Notes: a model not told the origin generated them from the sequence alone. A stretch of DNA of 15,729 nt from an uncultured Catenibacterium sp. (GCA_900764725.1 CAAFPB010000411.1:1-15729), one strand, 5' to 3'; shown: positions 1-6,748, counted from the stretch's first letter. Program-made: numbers and translations.

Positions 1-659
1 AGTTCTTTACGAAGCTTGGAATAGTTAGCACGTTTCTGTTTAATAGCTTTACCACTAACAAATCCAGACTTACGTTTGCTGTCATAAGTTGCAACAACAA
101 AGTTAATACCTCTATCTATACCTACAACGTTACAGATGTCAGAAATATTACTTTCTTCAACCTCATAAGTAACTGGTATATGCAGATAGTATTTACCATG
201 TTTATTTACAAGTCTGGCAGTACCAAACTTATAAATCGTATGATTGAAATACTTAGATATCCCATCTGAAAAATAAGATAACTTCACACGACCATTAAGC
301 GTATTGATTGAAAAACGGTTTTGTGTTAAGGAATAATCTCTGTTCCAAACCAAATCATACTGAGGTTTTTTAAAAGATGGTTTAATCCACTCATTCTGAT
401 TTTCAAGAATGGTCTTATACCTGGCGATAACAGTCTTCAAGACAGACTGAGCCATCTGCGATTTAAGGTTAAACTTTTCTCGTAAAGTAGAATACAAAGC
501 TTTATTAAGTGAAAACTGCTTTAAGTCATGAGTGCGGAATACATAGTCTGAAACATAATTACAGGCATTACGATAAACAGACATTGTTTCATCAAGCAAA
601 ATCTTATCTGTTTCAGCTGCGATTATTTGAATTTTAGCTGTAATAGTCATCTGCTCCAT
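1..659 (-). CDS. tnpB: IS605-type TnpB, RNA-guided nuclease family, N-terminal part (truncated by window edge)
   Basis: The reverse strand encodes 219 residues open to the window edge, so the protein is partial here. It starts MEQMTITAKIQ and reaches the RuvC-I block VVGIDRGINFVVATY, whose Asp (about residue 182) is the first catalytic acid of the TnpB RuvC-like nuclease. Residues 1-165 match the expected wedge and recognition part, including the SFKKPQYDLVWN stretch usual before the nuclease domain. I chose the ATG at 659 because AAAGGAG lies a good distance upstream; an in-frame ATG at 650 is the alternative. TnpB proteins cut DNA guided by an omega-RNA made from the element's right end. 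The start codon and ribosome binding site lie in the 52-bp repeat created by the neighbouring IS1634-type insertion, so the reading frame survived but the likely native promoter was moved about 2.1 kb away. Whether the RuvC-II/III and zinc-ribbon parts are intact cannot be seen. Confidence 0.88.
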   Translation of the reverse strand, partial: MEQMTITAKIQIIAAETDKILLDETMSVYRNACNYVSDYVFRTHDLKQFSLNKALYSTLREKFNLKSQMAQSVLKTVIARYKTILENQNEWIKPSFKKPQYDLVWNRDYSLTQNRFSINTLNGRVKLSYFSDGISKYFNHTIYKFGTARLVNKHGKYYLHIPVTYEVEESNISDICNVVGIDRGINFVVATYDSKRKSGFVSGKAIKQKRANYSKLRKE

Positions 660-697
660 AGATGTACTCCTTTCATAGATATTTCACTATATATATT
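646..697. repeat. 52-bp direct repeat, left copy (target-site duplication)
   Basis: These 52 bases, from GTCATCTGCTCC to CACTATATATATT, recur without a mismatch at 2772-2823, directly outside both ends of the IS1634-type element. The bases flanking the two copies differ, which fixes the length at 52. This copy carries the first codons, start codon and AAAGGAG ribosome binding site of tnpB on the reverse strand. Confidence 0.93.
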
Positions 698-713
698 CCC
701 GTTTTTGACAGTT
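698..713 (+). repeat. Left terminal inverted repeat of the IS1634-type element
   Basis: The sequence CCCGTTTTTGACAGTT pairs with the reverse complement of 2756-2771 at 12 of 16 positions, including the uninterrupted core TTTGACAGTT. It begins immediately after the 52-bp repeat. Confidence 0.8.
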
Positions 714-721
714 GGGTATAT

Positions 722-764
722 AAAAAAGGGAGAAAAGTGCCTGTTTAAGGGCGTTTTTCTCCCT
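722..764 (-). terminator. Intrinsic terminator of the IS1634-type transposase gene
   Basis: A stem of about 15 pairs (727-741 with 750-764, two of them G-U) with an 8-base loop is followed, in reverse-strand sense, by a run of six T. It lies between the transposase stop codon and the left inverted repeat. It would end the transposase message inside the element and so also keep it from running into the downstream tnpB. Confidence 0.85.
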
Positions 765-790
765 CTTAAAATTGTTGTATGGGAAGCTTC

Positions 791-2635
791 TTATGAAATT
801 TTTTTGATTTTTTTGTTGAGTTCCTTGGGCTGATAGTATTCTTTGTCGAGGTCCAACTTGAATGTCTCATTTAATGCATCACATATCGCGCTGCTTGTAT
901 ATGTTGCCTGATAGTAAAGATCATGGTTGTTCACCACGTTCATATTCTTCATGTTCTCTATTATCTCATCGGTGGTGAAGTGTCTGCCGTTTCTATTGAG
1001 CTTGATTTCAATTATCCTTTGGATAAGAAGCGCAGTGTAGCATGTCATGAAGTGAGCGATTATTCTGTCATCCCTTCTGTGATTTACTGGTCTTGCCTTG
1101 AAATTTGTCTTAAGGACTCTGAAGCAGTCTTCTATTCTATATCTCTGGGAATTAATCCTGATGATTTCTTTAGCGTTATCTTCTGCATCAAGATTAGTAG
1201 CTACTGCATAGAATCCGTCAAACTTCTCCTCTTTTTTTATCTTCTCCTCATCGATATAGTATCTATCCTTATCATTTTTGTCTCTTTTTATAAATCTCTT
1301 CGGATCGTTGGGATTCTTTTTCAGATCATCAACCTTGTTTGTGCTTATAAGTCTTCTTGCACGCTCTATCTGTCTGTTTCTTACATATCTCTGATATTCC
1401 ATGGCTTTTCTTGAGAATGTGACGATTACATACTGCTTCAGCTTTCCTTTGGACTTCTTCTCTTTTGAATTTCCGCATGATGTTTCATATTCCTCGGTAA
1501 ATCCAAGATCTATGGCCTTGTCGGCAGGAATGACCTTATATACCACATCATTATAAAGTGCTTTGTTTGATTCATCCATTCTGTCAAACTCATGCATCTC
1601 TTTCAGAGTCTTCGGCATATTGTTTGATAATAATCTATAGCCATCATCATTGAAAACAGCTTCCTGAAGTGGCTTTGACAGTTTCTTTATGGACTGGGTG
1701 ACGATGAAGGCCCTGTTTCCGAAGGAGTTGAATCTTCTGATGTCCATCGATCCAAGACCGGCATCGGCACAGTATATAAGCTTTTTGTTTCTGAAGGATC
1801 TTATCATCTTTTTCTCAGTGGATGTGGCGCATAGCTGCTCGTTCTGATTTCCGGGATTGATGCACATGGAAAGAGGTATTCCTTGAGCGTCGATGAACAG
1901 TCCCATCTGTACGATAGGGTTGGGCTGATGCTGCTTGGATATTCCATATTTTCTTAATGCAGCAGATACCTCTCCGGTGACCTCATCCACATAGTCATCA
2001 TCGGCTGTCTCTATCTCGAAATAGTAGTTGGTGCAGTCAAAGTAGCACACAGAGGTATCTCTTCTGATGATGCTGTCGCTTGCCTCGTAGAGGTGGGTGA
2101 TATAGTTATCGAAATGTCCTGCGAGGAGGCTCATGAATCTGAGTGATGATTCATAAAGATAATGTGGCTGTTCATAGTATGTATGAAGATGATCATAAAT
2201 GCCCAGTTTTGAGCGTGGATCTAGAATTCTTGATATCGTGAGAAATCTGTTTATAAGATTCGCATCATATTCTGCTTTTGTATCCTCCATGATGTCATCA
2301 AGAAACTTCTTTATTTTCAGATCATTATAGATGGACTGGATAAAGAAGTAGCCGATATTGAGATTCTTTGAATGCGCAACATGATTATCTGAAGAGGCAA
2401 GCTTCTTGGAAAAGTCAATATTTATATCAAGTGATACTTTTCCAGCTTCAAATTCCTCATTGTACTTTGCAACCTCCTGTTTTGCATATTCGAGAGGATC
2501 ATCGGTAATTCTGAGCAGATCATTATGCCTGCCGATTTTCTTTATATTTCTGGTCGTGGTCTTTTTGCCGTTCCTTATTCCCTGCTGGATGAAATATGTA
2601 GGATTTTTAGAACGTCTGTCATAGTAAAGTTTCAT
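791..2635 (-). CDS. IS1634-family DDE transposase
   Basis: This 614-residue protein is full length for an IS1634-family (IS4-superfamily) transposase and catalyses DNA cutting and strand transfer at the element ends. The likely catalytic triad is Asp200 in VCYFDCTNYYFE, Asp291 in YCADAGLGSMD, and Glu502 in the YREK-like block RYRIEDCFRVLK. The long stretch between the second Asp and the Glu (about residues 310-500) is the beta-strand-rich insertion usual in this group. The ATG follows AGGAGCTGATTTCT, a good ribosome binding site, and a promoter is visible at 2656-2684. No frameshift or internal stop is present. The family assignment is secure from the motifs; a precise IS name would need a comparison with ISfinder. 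Confidence 0.95.
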   Translation of the reverse strand: MKLYYDRRSKNPTYFIQQGIRNGKKTTTRNIKKIGRHNDLLRITDDPLEYAKQEVAKYNEEFEAGKVSLDINIDFSKKLASSDNHVAHSKNLNIGYFFIQSIYNDLKIKKFLDDIMEDTKAEYDANLINRFLTISRILDPRSKLGIYDHLHTYYEQPHYLYESSLRFMSLLAGHFDNYITHLYEASDSIIRRDTSVCYFDCTNYYFEIETADDDYVDEVTGEVSAALRKYGISKQHQPNPIVQMGLFIDAQGIPLSMCINPGNQNEQLCATSTEKKMIRSFRNKKLIYCADAGLGSMDIRRFNSFGNRAFIVTQSIKKLSKPLQEAVFNDDGYRLLSNNMPKTLKEMHEFDRMDESNKALYNDVVYKVIPADKAIDLGFTEEYETSCGNSKEKKSKGKLKQYVIVTFSRKAMEYQRYVRNRQIERARRLISTNKVDDLKKNPNDPKRFIKRDKNDKDRYYIDEEKIKKEEKFDGFYAVATNLDAEDNAKEIIRINSQRYRIEDCFRVLKTNFKARPVNHRRDDRIIAHFMTCYTALLIQRIIEIKLNRNGRHFTTDEIIENMKNMNVVNNHDLYYQATYTSSAICDALNETFKLDLDKEYYQPKELNKKIKKIS

Positions 2636-2655
2636 AGAAATCAGCTCCTATGACA

Positions 2656-2684
2656 ATTGTATCATATCATACAACACCATACAA
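2656..2684 (-). promoter_or_regulatory. Putative promoter of the IS1634-type transposase
   Basis: On the reverse strand, TTGTAT (2679-2684) and TACAAT (2656-2661) are separated by 17 bases, a good sigma-A arrangement. Transcription would start roughly 10 bases before the ribosome binding site. Assigned by eye only. Confidence 0.5.
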
Positions 2685-2715
2685 CAAATAAAAATCAAAA
2701 ATTTGACAAAAAAAT

Positions 2716-2738
2716 AACGTTGTACTCAACGTTTTTTT
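2716..2738. terminator. Bidirectional terminator hairpin near the right end of the IS1634-type element
   Basis: AACGTTG and CAACGTT form a 7-bp stem with a TACT loop, followed by seven T on the plus strand and by ATTTTTTT on the minus strand. It sits outside the transposase promoter, so it would shield the transposase gene from incoming transcripts, for instance from the stranded tnpB promoter at 2821-2848. Confidence 0.7.
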
Positions 2739-2785
2739 CAAATCAGAGGCTCTGTAACTGTCAAAGTCCCGGTCATCTGCTCCAT
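2738..2785 (-). other. 15-codon orphan reading frame from the duplicated tnpB start
   Basis: The right copy of the 52-bp repeat keeps the tnpB ribosome binding site and ATG. Reading continues into the IS end as MEQMTGTLTVTEPLI and stops with TGA. It is a by-product of the insertion and probably has no function, but it may still be transcribed from the original tnpB promoter. Confidence 0.5.
2756..2771 (-). repeat. Right terminal inverted repeat of the IS1634-type element
   Basis: Read inward it is CGGGACTTTGACAGTT and matches the left end at 12 of 16 positions. The next base outward starts the 52-bp repeat. Confidence 0.8.
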
Positions 2786-2823
2786 AGATGTACTCCTTTC
2801 ATAGATATTTCACTATATATATT
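2772..2823. repeat. 52-bp direct repeat, right copy (target-site duplication)
   Basis: This is a perfect copy of 646-697. On the reverse strand it contains the tnpB leader, ribosome binding site and first codons, now cut off from the rest of tnpB by the IS1634-type element. Confidence 0.93.
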
Positions 2824-2848
2824 ATATAATATGTATAATGGCAATCAA
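2821..2848 (-). promoter_or_regulatory. Putative original tnpB promoter, stranded by the IS insertion
   Basis: On the reverse strand TTGATT (2843-2848) and TATAAT (2821-2826) are 16 bases apart, placed correctly upstream of the tnpB start in the right repeat copy. Most of it lies outside the 52-bp repeat, so the left copy next to the real tnpB lacks it. Confidence 0.5.
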
Positions 2849-2864
2849 TATTTTGTGGTAAACT

Positions 2865-3256
2865 GTGGATAATAGATACAATCGTCATAAGAGACGAAAA
2901 TACAGCCTTAAAATAAATATAGTTCTAGCAACCAAATACCGTAAACAACTACTAAAAGGCTCTATCGCCGATGATGTTAAACAAGAGATTCTCCATATAA
3001 CTAATACTCATGACTACAAAATTACTGCGATAGAAACTGACAAAGACCATATACATTTCTTATTAAGTTACGATACAACAGATAGAGTTTGAATTGTAAA
3101 GCAGGAAACAATATACCACTTATGGCAAAAGCATATTTCAGCCTTATCAAGACAGTATTGGAAGGAAAAAATATTTTGGTCAGATGGTTATTTTGCTTGT
3201 AGCATTGGAGAAGTGTCATCAGCAACTATACAAAAGATATTGAAAGTCAGGGATAA
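2865..3256 (+). pseudogene. tnpA: IS200/IS605-family TnpA, decayed (premature stop and frameshift at the catalytic Tyr)
   Basis: TnpA is the single-strand transposase of IS200/IS605 elements. The frame begins with GTG (MDNRYNRHKRRKYSLK) and contains the HUH metal motif as DHIHFLLSY. It is interrupted by TGA at 3090-3092. The same frame continues with clear TnpA sequence (YHLWQKHISALSRQYWKEK, then FWSDGYFACSIGEVSSATIQK), so the stop is internal; a few codons also appear to be missing around it. Near 3235-3238 one base seems lost: the current frame reads QKILKVRDNR, whereas adding one T gives QKYIESQG and a stop at 3254-3256. That restored YIESQ is the YxxxQ motif holding the catalytic Tyr. The gene has at least two independent lesions and should be dead. 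The start has only a weak ribosome binding site, so the exact first codon is uncertain. Confidence 0.85.
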
Positions 3257-3274
3257 TAGATGACGATTTACGAA

Positions 3275-3308
3275 GCTCCTCCCACCGCCTAAAGGCAGTG
3301 GGAGGAGC
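3275..3308. repeat. Terminal palindrome of the IS605-type element
   Basis: GCTCCTCCCAC, a C/A mismatch, and GCC (3275-3289) pair with GGC and GTGGGAGGAGC (3294-3308) around a TAAA loop. It stands beyond the tnpA remnant, as expected for the hairpin that TnpA binds at an IS200/IS605 end. It is far more GC-rich than its surroundings. There is no T-run after it, so I do not call it a terminator. Confidence 0.8.
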
Positions 3309-3309
3309 C

Positions 3310-3336
3310 ATGACAAACGAAAGGATTTATTTATGA
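3310..3336 (+). other. Possible 8-codon leader reading frame overlapping the SulP gene start
   Basis: ATG at 3310 opens a frame reading MTNERIYL, whose TGA overlaps the SulP start as ATGA. A GGAGG lies just upstream but inside the 3' arm of the IS605 palindrome (3301-3305). Translation of it is unproven, and the SulP gene has its own AAAGGA site. Confidence 0.25.
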
Positions 3337-5438
3337 AGAAATTTAAGAATGCGACAATAAATGATATATTTGCAGGTATTATTGTTGCTTTTATATCTAT
3401 TCCTATATCCATGGGGTATGCACAGGTTGCCGGTATTCCAATGGTCTATGGGTTATATGGTTCTTTGGTTCCTATTCTCGTATTTAGTTTATTTACTACG
3501 AGTCATGATTTTGTATTTGGTGTAGATGCTGCCCCTGCAGCTTTGACTGGAAGTGCTCTCGCAACTCTTGGTATTACTGCAGGAACTAAAGAAGCAATGC
3601 AGGTCGTCCCTGTTATTGCACTCATGGTCGCTTTATGGTTAATTTTCTTTTCAATCATTAAAGCAGGTCGTGCTGTTAAGTATATTTCTACACCTGTTAT
3701 GGGTGGATTTGTAACAGGTATTTGTTTATCTATTATTATGATGCTTATTCCTAAACTATTTGGTGGAACAACAGGCACAGGTGAAATATTTGAATTAGTG
3801 AATCATATTATTAAAGAATTACCACTATTTAATGGTTTATCCTTTATATTAGGGATCAGTACTCTTGTCATTATTCTTGTCGTAAAGAGAATTAATAAGA
3901 AGATTCCTATGCCTATTCTTATGATGTTTATAGGTGCGTTATTAACTGCACTATTCCCTTTAGAAAAATATGGTGTCAAACTATTACCTCATGTTGATCC
4001 TGGTTTACCAAAGCTAGTGATTCCTTCTATTGCTCATGTAGATATTTCTGCTTTATTCTTTACGACATTATCTATTGCGATAGTAGTACTTGCACAGACT
4101 CTATTATCTGCACAGGGTAATGCAATGAAGGATGGCTATAAGCTAGATGGAAATAAAGAAATATTTGCTTATGGTATGGCTGAACTTGCTTCCGCATTAG
4201 TAGGATGTTGTCCGACTAATGGTTCTGTTTCTAGAACTGGACTTGCAAGACAGTATGGATGTAAGACTCAGGTGATGAGCTTATCAGCTGCATCCACTAT
4301 GGCACTTCTTCTATTATTTGGTACAGGGTTTATTGAATATCTTCCTGTTCCTATTTTAACTGCCATCGTTATTACTGCCTTACTTGGTGCCTGTCACTTT
4401 GCGTTAGGAAAACGTTTATTTAAAGAAAGTAGAAATGAGTTCTATATCTTTATGGCAGCATGTTGTGGAGTACTGATCTTTGGAACTATTTATGGTGTAG
4501 TGATTGGTATTGTCTTATCATTCTTAGCTGTAGTCATTGAAGCTGTCACTCCTCCTGCTCATTTCTTAGGTATTATTCCTGGACAGACAGGTTTCTTTAA
4601 TCTAGAAAAGAATGCGAATGCAAGACCTATTAGACATACTATTATTTATCGTTTCCCAGGAAATCTATTTTTTGCGAATATTGATAAGTTCCAGGAAGAT
4701 ATAGAAAAAGCAATTAAAGAAGATACAGAACAAGTCATAGTAGATGCGTCTGGTATAAGTAATATTGATTTTACTGCGATTGACCGTCTGATTATCTTCT
4801 ATCATGATTTACAGAAAAGAAATATAGATTTCTATCTAACACGTCATATGGATAATCTCAATCAGGCATTAAGAGAAAATGGTGGTATTGATATTATTAC
4901 AAGTGGTCATGTAAGACGTACAATGCAGCAGGCTTTATTAGATTGTGGGCTTGTTCCTCCTTATCCTTTAGAAGATTTAGAAACATCTCAAATCTCATTT
5001 GTACAGCCTGAATTAGAATGGGCATTTGGAGATGAGGCTGAAAAGTATAAACAGAAGATGACTCAAGAAATGTTGGATAAGATTCATTCTAAAACTGACT
5101 TATCTCCTGAACTATTAAAGGATATTGAAAATCATACTGACTTTGGTGAATTAGGTTTAATTGAAGCAGATGAATTCTTATCAAGACTTGAAATGCATAT
5201 TCCAGAAATCATGGAAAAGATTCATGAGAATGAACAGTATGTAGAAGAACGACTTGAACAATATCGTGATCGTATTGAAGAAAAGTTACAGGAAATGAAT
5301 CCTGAAACATTACGTGTATTAAAACAATACCGAAACAAATATGAAAAGAAGCTACAAGAATTAAACCCACACGCTTTTAATCATTATAAAGAACTCCATC
5401 AGAAACATTTAGAAAGACTGGAGAAAAAGAAGAAGTGA
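3333..5438 (+). CDS. SulP (SLC26-type) anion transporter with STAS domain and long helical C-terminal tail
   Basis: This is a 701-residue inner-membrane protein. Residues about 1-405 form the hydrophobic SulP core, opening with IFAGIIVAFISIPISMGYAQ and containing GGFVTGICLSII and AELASALVGCCPTNGSVSRT, typical of the transporter domain. A STAS domain covers about 436-545 (FPGNLFFANI, then VIVDASGISNIDFTAIDRL). Members carry sulfate, bicarbonate or dicarboxylates; the substrate cannot be read from sequence. The usual family length is about 550-590 residues, and the extra 140 residues are highly charged, helical and coiled-coil-like, ending with a near-repeat of 22 residues (649-670 and 671-692, both around LQExNPxxxxxxK). 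The ATG follows AAAGGA. The gene begins only 24 bases after the IS605 palindrome, so its promoter is likely displaced or supplied by the element. The stop codon lies inside its terminator stem. Confidence 0.93.
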   Translation: MKKFKNATINDIFAGIIVAFISIPISMGYAQVAGIPMVYGLYGSLVPILVFSLFTTSHDFVFGVDAAPAALTGSALATLGITAGTKEAMQVVPVIALMVALWLIFFSIIKAGRAVKYISTPVMGGFVTGICLSIIMMLIPKLFGGTTGTGEIFELVNHIIKELPLFNGLSFILGISTLVIILVVKRINKKIPMPILMMFIGALLTALFPLEKYGVKLLPHVDPGLPKLVIPSIAHVDISALFFTTLSIAIVVLAQTLLSAQGNAMKDGYKLDGNKEIFAYGMAELASALVGCCPTNGSVSRTGLARQYGCKTQVMSLSAASTMALLLLFGTGFIEYLPVPILTAIVITALLGACHFALGKRLFKESRNEFYIFMAACCGVLIFGTIYGVVIGIVLSFLAVVIEAVTPPAHFLGIIPGQTGFFNLEKNANARPIRHTIIYRFPGNLFFANIDKFQEDIEKAIKEDTEQVIVDASGISNIDFTAIDRLIIFYHDLQKRNIDFYLTRHMDNLNQALRENGGIDIITSGHVRRTMQQALLDCGLVPPYPLEDLETSQISFVQPELEWAFGDEAEKYKQKMTQEMLDKIHSKTDLSPELLKDIENHTDFGELGLIEADEFLSRLEMHIPEIMEKIHENEQYVEERLEQYRDRIEEKLQEMNPETLRVLKQYRNKYEKKLQELNPHAFNHYKELHQKHLERLEKKKK

Positions 5439-5463
5439 AGATGAAACCCATCTTCACTTCTTT
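5430..5463. terminator. Bidirectional terminator between the SulP and PTS IIB genes
   Basis: A 13-14 bp stem (AGAAGTGAAGATG at 5431-5443 with CATCTTCACTTCT at 5449-5461) with an AAACC loop has T-rich sequence after it on both strands. It contains the SulP TGA and serves the convergent PTS IIB gene as well. Confidence 0.85.
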
Positions 5464-5491
5464 CATTAAGGAGTAATACAATTATTAAATA

Positions 5492-5788
5492 TTATCCGAG
5501 GATTTTCAAAGCAGCATCTAATACCTTTTCACCGTTCATCATACCATAGTCACGCATATTGATGACTTCAATTGGTGTAGATGTTAATTCTCTTAGTCTC
5601 TTTTCCATATGACGAACTTGTGGACCTAACATAATGACATCCCAGTCATTGAGTTCTTTTTCTGCATCTGTTACTGGGAGAGCCTTTACTTCCATTTCAA
5701 TGCCTTTATCTTGTGCTGCCTTTTCCATCTTTAATACAAGCATACTTGTTGACATACCAGCATTACATACTAATAAGATCTTCTTCAT
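5492..5788 (-). CDS. PTS sugar transporter subunit IIB, lactose/cellobiose type
   Basis: The 98-residue protein begins MKKILLVCNAGMSTSMLV. Cys8 followed by the AGMSTS loop is the phosphorylation site of lactose/chitobiose-type IIB proteins, which pass phosphate from IIA to a sugar bound by the membrane subunit IIC. The length is normal for a free-standing IIB, and the later segments VIMLGPQVRHM and PIEVINMRDYGMMNG fit the family. A strong AAAGGAAGGAGAG site precedes the ATG. No IIA or IIC gene lies beside it, so it must work with subunits encoded elsewhere or serve a regulatory role. The nearest genes that could relate to sugar use are the PHP, RpiR and HAD genes next door. The AT-rich 150-bp upstream region has several TATAAT-like boxes but no promoter I would fix. 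Confidence 0.93.
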   Translation of the reverse strand: MKKILLVCNAGMSTSMLVLKMEKAAQDKGIEMEVKALPVTDAEKELNDWDVIMLGPQVRHMEKRLRELTSTPIEVINMRDYGMMNGEKVLDAALKILG

Positions 5789-5920
5789 AAGTCTCTCTCC
5801 TTCCTTTATATTTATTATATATTTCTCAAATTATGTCGAGTTATTCAATACAAATTTAGGTAGAAACTTATCAATATTTATATATTATTTTAGTACTTTT
5901 ATGATAGAAAAGTATCAAAA

Positions 5921-5946
5921 AAGTGAAGACATCAAAATCTTCACTT
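5921..5946 (-). terminator. Intrinsic terminator of the PHP-domain gene
   Basis: AAGTGAAGA (5921-5929) and TCTTCACTT (5938-5946) form a 9-bp stem, followed in reverse-strand sense by six T. The TGA of the PHP gene (5943-5941) lies within the stem. Confidence 0.8.
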
Positions 5947-6732
5947 CATTGTTTTTTCCCAGACATCCGCTATATTACGACCTACATCTTCAGGATGATG
6001 GGCATCACTTGCAGTGATCATCTGAACATGATGTTTTTTCAAAGTCTGTAATAACTGGTCTGATAAGCCAATATCAGGTGTATGATAACGATAGTAACAT
6101 CCTACATTGTTTTCTGCTTTCATATGATGTGCATTGAGTAACTCTGCAAGTTCATCATATGTAGGCTGTAAATCATAAGTAGGATAATGACCAAACATCT
6201 TAATCGTATCTGGATGTGCAAGTTGTGTAAACAAATCAGACTTTACAAGTGAGAAGACACATTCATAGTATCTCTTATAGATATCATCAATAGGATACTT
6301 ATTCCATAAGATTTCTTCTGACCATTTCATATCATAGAGTTTACCATCAATAGAATGAATGGCTCCTACTAAGAAATCAAAATGATAAGGTTTTAATATT
6401 TCTCGAATTGTTTCCTCATATTCAGGTACATAACATACCTCTAAACCAAAAGAAACCTTAATAGGTAAATCCATCGCTTTGATTTCTTTAATCAAAGCAC
6501 AATATTCATCTAAAGTACTATGAAACTTCATTTCTTTATTATTTAACCATTCTTCTTGATAAGGAGATGCTTTTCTTACTCCTTCATAAACAGGTCTAAA
6601 TTCTTTAAAACGATGTGTATGATCAAGAATTTGTATTTCATCTATACCATTCTTTACAGCACTTTCCACAAATTGTAGTACATACTCTTTTGAGAGATCC
6701 CCATATTCTAGATGCATATGTCCATCTATCAT
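5941..6732 (-). CDS. PHP-domain phosphoesterase, histidinol-phosphatase-like (COG1387)
   Basis: The 263-residue protein carries the full PHP metal-site set: DGHMHLEYG (His5, His7), DHTH (37-40), GLEVCY (Glu98), GAIHS (His126), LAHPD (His173) and SDAHH (Asp243, His245). The family is a TIM-barrel-like tri-metal phosphoesterase, of which HisJ/HisK histidinol-phosphate phosphatase is the best-known member. No other histidine biosynthesis gene is nearby, so the physiological substrate could be another phosphate ester. A longer frame starting at 6768 exists, but I chose the ATG at 6732 because AAGGAAGGTGAT sits just upstream of it and because the PHP motif normally begins at the N-terminus. The gene is divergent from the RpiR-type regulator gene, with a short shared control region. 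Confidence 0.9.
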   Translation of the reverse strand: MIDGHMHLEYGDLSKEYVLQFVESAVKNGIDEIQILDHTHRFKEFRPVYEGVRKASPYQEEWLNNKEMKFHSTLDEYCALIKEIKAMDLPIKVSFGLEVCYVPEYEETIREILKPYHFDFLVGAIHSIDGKLYDMKWSEEILWNKYPIDDIYKRYYECVFSLVKSDLFTQLAHPDTIKMFGHYPTYDLQPTYDELAELLNAHHMKAENNVGCYYRYHTPDIGLSDQLLQTLKKHHVQMITASDAHHPEDVGRNIADVWEKTMK

Positions 6733-6748
6733 AAATATCACCTTCCTT

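Larger units (their letters stand above)
698..2771 (-). mobile_element. Complete IS1634-family insertion sequence, 2,074 bp
   Basis: The element runs between the two 52-bp repeat copies. Its ends are imperfect inverted repeats: CCCGTTTTTGACAGTT at the left and, read inward from the right, CGGGACTTTGACAGTT, with 12 of 16 positions equal and an identical 10-base inner core. It carries one transposase gene on the reverse strand with its own promoter, ribosome binding site and a strong terminator inside the left end. A bidirectional terminator near the right end would block transcription entering from outside. IS1634 of Mycoplasma is known to give exceptionally long and variable target duplications, and the 52-bp repeat agrees with that. 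All parts look intact, so the element may still be active. Confidence 0.9.
1..3308. mobile_element. IS605-type element (divergent tnpB/tnpA), split by an IS1634-family insertion; left part off-window
   Basis: tnpB reads left and a decayed tnpA reads right from a common short spacer, the divergent layout of the IS605 group within the IS200/IS605 family. A strong palindrome at 3275-3308 lies just beyond the tnpA end, where the terminal hairpin recognised by TnpA is expected. Removing the 2,074-bp insert and one copy of the 52-bp repeat puts the tnpB and tnpA starts about 80 bp apart, a normal spacing. The other end, with the omega-RNA, lies left of the window. The exact right boundary is uncertain by a few bases because these elements make no target duplication. 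Since tnpA is broken, the element should not move without TnpA from another copy. Confidence 0.75.

Noticed and set aside
688..726. Outward promoter at the left IS end reviving tnpB
   Set aside because: TATATA-like boxes exist but no acceptable -35 at 16-18 bases; CTGTCA is only about 12-14 bases away.
627..833. 68-codon plus-strand frame across the left IS end
   Set aside because: It spans the repeat, inverted end and terminator of mobile elements and runs antisense to both neighbouring genes; no start signal.
923..1414. 163-codon plus-strand frame within the transposase region
   Set aside because: It is the antisense shadow of the transposase gene, hydrophobic and rich in Ile/Ser/Phe as reverse-frame artefacts are, with no ribosome binding site.
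3275..3308. Strong hairpin as a terminator for tnpA
   Set aside because: There is no T-run on either side and its position and shape match an IS605 terminal palindrome.
3503..3778. 91-codon reverse-strand frame in the SulP gene
   Set aside because: It lies entirely antisense to a conserved transporter core and lacks a ribosome binding site.
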